64,000 bases of DNA, from contig NZ_CP114767.1 of the NCBI RefSeq assembly GCF_027359925.1, positions 2,604,001 through 2,668,000 of the forward strand, read 5' to 3'. The stretch is from Hymenobacter canadensis. GTDB taxonomy: Bacteria; Bacteroidota; Bacteroidia; Cytophagales; Hymenobacteraceae. Positions 60,861-64,000 of the stretch are shown in pieces; positions within the stretch are counted from its first letter, which is position 1, and each line of letters opens with the position of its first letter. A program made the position numbers and the translations under genes. The notes under the pieces are model-generated. The model saw only the letters and a list, made by a program, of their open reading frames with translations, made no database searches and was not told the DNA's origin.

Positions 60861-62591
60861 ATGAAGTCGCTACTTTCCGGGGTATTGCTCCTACTTACAG
60901 GCTGTTGCGTATTGGTTGCCTGCAACCCGTCGGCCAAACCCTCGGCGGCTGTCCGAATCCGCTGGTCTAACGACCCTGGCTCGCTCGACCCGCTGGTGAG
61001 TGCTACGCCCCAGGCCACGGAGGTTATCAACCTGCTACACTGCAGCTTGCTGATGGGCGAACCCGACCAGCAGCAGGTAATACCTTGGCTGGCTGATTCG
61101 CTGCCCCGCATCCGGCAACGCGGCCCGCTTACACTGCTGCAGTACCGTCTTCGGCCACAGGCAACCTGGGACAATGGCACGCCGGTACTGGCGCGCGACG
61201 TGGCCTTTACGCTGCGTCTGCTGAACTGCCCCGGGCTCCCCACCGAATTCTCCCGTACGCAGTACGGTGATATCCTGGATGTGGAACTGGACGCATCGGA
61301 CCCAAGGCGCTTTACGTTGGTGCGGGCCAGTTCTTCGCTGGATATGGTGCTGGCCTCCGGCGACTTCGCTATTCTGCCGGAATACTCGCTGGACCCGACC
61401 GGGCAATTACGGGCTGTGCCGCTCCCGCTATTACGAACGGATACGGCTGCCGCCACCCGCCAATATCCGACTATCCGGGCTTTTGCCGCCCGTTATCGGC
61501 AAGCCCACGTGGGCCAGCACCCGGAACGCCTGCCGGGCTGTGGCCCCTACAAGGTGGCCGCCTGGCAGCCCAACCAATATTTGCGCCTGCAACGCAAGGC
61601 CCGCTGGTGGGCCGACCGGCTGGCCCAGCCAGCATATTGGCTGCAGGCGCAGGCTGCTAAGCTCGAATACCGCATCATTCCGGATGATGCCACGGCTACC
61701 CTGGCCCTGCGGCGGGGAAACCTGGACCTGTACTCCATGCCTTCGGTCCGCATCTTCACGCAACTGAAGACTTCCGCTGACAGCAGCCACTTTTCCTTTG
61801 CCACGGCCGACACCTACGAGTCGACGATGGTGGGCTTTAATACTGAGCGTGCATTTCTGGCCGATGCCCGTACGCGCCGCGCTCTGACGCTACTGTTTGA
61901 TGTCCCGCGTCTGATTCAGGCTACCCAACCCGGGCTAGCTTACCGTAGCCCGAGCATAATTTCGCCACGCGACAGGCATGCGTTCAACGACAGCCTGACG
62001 GTCGACCGATTCTCACCGGAGCAGGCAGTCAATCTGTTGCAGCAGGCGGGCTGGCGCAGAAAGGCCGATGGAACGTGGTGGAAGGGCCAAACGGGTCCGC
62101 TGGCACTGAGCCTCAGCTACCGGAGCCAGGCCACCGACCATGAAACGGCGGCGCTGCAGTTCCTGGAGGCTGCTACCAAGCTGGGCATTGCCGTGCGGCT
62201 GCGGCCTACAGAAGCCAGCCTGCTACAGCAGCAGCTTACTGCCGGCAGCGTTGATATGTTTATCCGAACGATATCGGGCACCCCTTTCGGGTACAACTTC
62301 ATGCCTATTCTGCATTCGCAGGGCATTGGGTTATTCAATTTCACCCGGTTCAGCTCACCTGAATCCGACCAGCTGATTGAGGCTATATCTGCCGCCAGCC
62401 AACCGGCTGAGCGCAACCAGCTGGTACGCCGTTTTCAGCGGCTGCTGCAGCAGGAGGCGCCCATCACTGTCTTGTATTTTTCGCGCAACCGGCTGGTTGC
62501 TTCCCGCCGGTTGCAACCGGTGCGGGCCACCAGCGTACGGCCTGGCTATGATGCCCTGCATCTGAAGCTGGCCACTTCTTCGGCCCGTTAG
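60861..62591 (+). CDS. Oligopeptide/nickel-type ABC transporter substrate-binding lipoprotein
   Basis: 576 residues from ATG 60861, chosen because it starts MKSLLSGVLLLLTGCCVLVAC, a lipoprotein signal with lipobox LVAC (cleavage before C21). SBP_bac_5 family (DppA/OppA class): NDPGSLDPLVSATPQATEV near 28, WDNGTPVLARDVAFTLRLL near 110, GCGPYKVAAWQPNQYLRLQR near 220, and the C-terminal hinge phrases near 430-520. Captures peptides or similar ligands for import. 91 bases downstream of the repeat-peptide gene and three bases ahead of the permease gene: a transporter operon. Confidence 0.9.
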   Translation: MKSLLSGVLLLLTGCCVLVACNPSAKPSAAVRIRWSNDPGSLDPLVSATPQATEVINLLHCSLLMGEPDQQQVIPWLADSLPRIRQRGPLTLLQYRLRPQATWDNGTPVLARDVAFTLRLLNCPGLPTEFSRTQYGDILDVELDASDPRRFTLVRASSSLDMVLASGDFAILPEYSLDPTGQLRAVPLPLLRTDTAAATRQYPTIRAFAARYRQAHVGQHPERLPGCGPYKVAAWQPNQYLRLQRKARWWADRLAQPAYWLQAQAAKLEYRIIPDDATATLALRRGNLDLYSMPSVRIFTQLKTSADSSHFSFATADTYESTMVGFNTERAFLADARTRRALTLLFDVPRLIQATQPGLAYRSPSIISPRDRHAFNDSLTVDRFSPEQAVNLLQQAGWRRKADGTWWKGQTGPLALSLSYRSQATDHETAALQFLEAATKLGIAVRLRPTEASLLQQQLTAGSVDMFIRTISGTPFGYNFMPILHSQGIGLFNFTRFSSPESDQLIEAISAASQPAERNQLVRRFQRLLQQEAPITVLYFSRNRLVASRRLQPVRATSVRPGYDALHLKLATSSAR

Positions 62592-62594
62592 CGT

Positions 62595-63650
62595 ATGGTG
62601 CGCCGCTTGGGTGTTCGGCTGGGGAAGCAGCTATTCATGACGTGGAGCATTCTCTCGGTTCTGTTTCTGCTGACCCGCACGCTGCCCGAGGAACAGGAAC
62701 TGCTGGCGCGCTTTGGGGGCATTGCTACCGGTGCCGCCCCCAGCGCCCGGCAGATGCAGGCCGCACAGCAGCAGGCCCGCCGCCGCCTGGGCCTCGACAA
62801 GCCGCTGTTTTATATCTCCCGCCGCCCGCCGCAGACCAATCAGCCCACGCAGGCGCTGGCTATGCGCTGGCAATGGGAAGGGTGCCACAACCAATATCAT
62901 CAATGGCTAACGGAGCTTAGCCAGGGCGACTTAGGCACTTCTTACCAAACCCAGGAACCGGTACTGCCTCTTTTAGTGCAGGCACTGTGCCATACAATGC
63001 CGCTCGCGCTGCTGGCCATGCTGCTGCTTGTGGGGCTGGGCGGGGCGCTGGGAGTGGTGCAGGCCCGGCGGCCGGGGCCGCTGGTGGCGGTGCTATTTGC
63101 GCTGGATACCCTGCCGTTGTTTGTGGTGGCTTTGCTGCTGCTGCTGCTGCTGGCCAACCCTGATTTTCTCGCGCTTTTTCCGGCCTATGGCTTGGCTGAA
63201 GACACTGAGTCAGGCAGTTCTTTGACTTATCTGAGCTATCTGGCTTTGCCTGTGGCTAGCCTAGTGCTCACGGGCATTGCCGAGCCGGCCGTGCAGCTGG
63301 CGGCGACGCTACGCCATGAAACTCAGCAGCAGTATGCGCTGGCTGCACGCGCCAAAGGCCTATCGGAGCGGCAGGTGCTCTGGCACCACACCCTGCGCAA
63401 CGCCGCCCTACCCAGCCTCGTGCTCATCACTGATCTGCTGCCCAACCTGCTGGCTGGCTCCGTGGTGGTAGAACTGATTTTCGCCCTGCCGGGAGTGGGC
63501 AGGCTGCTGGCCGAAGCCGCCACTGCCCGCGACTATCCGGTGCTGCTGGCAGGTGTGCTGCTGCTCACGCTGCTGCGCCAGCTCTCGCTGTGGCTCGCCG
63601 ACGGCCTGCAGTACCTGCTCGACCCACGCCTTGGCACTGCGGCCACATGA
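62595..63650 (+). CDS. Oligopeptide ABC transporter permease (OppB/DppB type)
   Basis: 351 residues. N-terminal helix followed by a periplasmic segment, then five membrane helices. The EAA-like coupling loop is HETQQQYALAARAKGLSERQVLWHHTLRNAALP, and the conserved ending GVGRLLAEAATARDYPVLLAGVLLLT is typical of OppB. The segment between helix 1 and 2 (residues 30-95) is longer than usual. It pairs with the OppC-type permease that overlaps its end by four bases (ATGA). Confidence 0.92.
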   Translation: MVRRLGVRLGKQLFMTWSILSVLFLLTRTLPEEQELLARFGGIATGAAPSARQMQAAQQQARRRLGLDKPLFYISRRPPQTNQPTQALAMRWQWEGCHNQYHQWLTELSQGDLGTSYQTQEPVLPLLVQALCHTMPLALLAMLLLVGLGGALGVVQARRPGPLVAVLFALDTLPLFVVALLLLLLLANPDFLALFPAYGLAEDTESGSSLTYLSYLALPVASLVLTGIAEPAVQLAATLRHETQQQYALAARAKGLSERQVLWHHTLRNAALPSLVLITDLLPNLLAGSVVVELIFALPGVGRLLAEAATARDYPVLLAGVLLLTLLRQLSLWLADGLQYLLDPRLGTAAT

Positions 63651-64000
63651 GACGCCCCCACCAACTTTCCCGGTGGAGCCAGCGCCTGGGCTGGAGTTGG
63701 CTGCTGCTGCTTGTTGCGGCCGCCCTACTCGCCGACCTGTTGCCGCTCCCCGCATTTCCGGACCTGCTGCATACCAATGCTCCGCCCCTGACTGCCGGGC
63801 ATCCGTTAGGCACCGACCCCCAGGGGCACGATGTGCTGGGCAGCCTGATCTACGGGGCCCGCACGGTACTGCTGGTAAGTGTGCCGGCCACGCTGCTTGC
63901 CACCGCCCTGGGCATGGCTTTGGGAGGCGCAGCCGGATTCTGGGGCAATACCGGCCTGCGCCTACCACTTGCCACTTTGCTGGCCGGTGGGGTTGCTGCG
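63647..64000 (+). CDS. Oligopeptide ABC transporter permease (OppC/DppC type), cut by window end
   Basis: ATG 63647 overlaps the stop of the preceding permease. The visible 118 codons give a short basic start, a membrane helix about 16-33, and the signature HPLGTDPQGHDVLGSLIYGARTVLLVS-like stretch near 52-78 (the conserved G-T-D-xxGxD motif of OppC), then a second membrane helix. The rest, and any ATPase genes (oppD, oppF), lie beyond the window. Confidence 0.9.
   Translation, partial: MRRPHQLSRWSQRLGWSWLLLLVAAALLADLLPLPAFPDLLHTNAPPLTAGHPLGTDPQGHDVLGSLIYGARTVLLVSVPATLLATALGMALGGAAGFWGNTGLRLPLATLLAGGVAA

Noticed and set aside
60530..61456. Long minus-strand open frame through the tandem repeats and the transporter gene
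   Set aside because: It is the shadow of the lipoprotein gene and the repeat array; its product is low in sense and has no start context or homology features.

Overview
The window reads as a chromosomal segment of a GC-rich Bacteroidota, most probably a Hymenobacter-like member of the Cytophagales. Reasons: the gliding lipoprotein gldH directly behind ricT, two proteins ending in type IX secretion (T9SS) sorting domains, a PorE-like OmpA protein, DUF2723 and GWxTD proteins, and several Bacteroidota-type promoters (-7 box TAnnTTTG). The genus is inferred from gene content and protein style, not from a database match. About 54 protein genes and one tRNA-Arg are supported. There is no rRNA, insertion sequence, integrase or CRISPR array.

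Layout. 1-8.9 kb: cut-off SGNH hydrolase, a PLP-dependent cystathionine enzyme, DUF2167 and VTT membrane proteins, tRNA-Arg(ACG), three small unknown genes, then a ferredoxin reductase and 2Fe-2S ferredoxin separated by a 25-bp-arm inverted repeat. 8.9-15.2 kb: a 2092-residue alpha-2-macroglobulin with an intact thioester motif and an in-frame repeat insertion. 15.3-24.9 kb: beta-barrel, DinB, HhH, propeller, low-complexity and cold shock proteins, gldH-ricT, and a HEIGH-motif metalloprotease. 25-31.7 kb: T9SS-exported S8 peptidase homologue, zinc alcohol dehydrogenase, and a lutC-lpxH-propeller operon. 32-38 kb: TPR protein, rsfS-ftsH, divergent birA, T9SS cupredoxin. 38-46 kb: DUF2723 protein, GWxTD protein overlapping rlmB, then kdsD-manC for surface polysaccharide precursors. 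46-58.6 kb: recQ, bacilliredoxin, TPR protein, PorE-like protein, a hybrid histidine kinase with phosphotransfer domain, a LytTR regulator, a PKD protein. 58.6-64 kb: a helical-repeat cytoplasmic protein divergent from a small gene with four tandem 12-codon units, followed by an oligopeptide ABC transporter operon that runs off the window.

Most of the window is housekeeping and envelope biology. Two things stand out. First, the 58.6-64 kb locus combines a multicopy peptide precursor, a lipoprotein peptide-binding protein, Opp-type permeases and a divergent helical-repeat protein. This is the arrangement expected of a secreted and re-imported peptide signal, or of a RiPP locus, and I do not recognise the peptide family. 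Second, four long hairpin elements built from short tandem words (period 7 or 9) sit in gene junctions or inside genes. One adds 34 codons to the macroglobulin gene, another appears to supply the start codon and signal peptide of a propeller gene, and a third wraps the recQ terminator from stop codon to stop codon.
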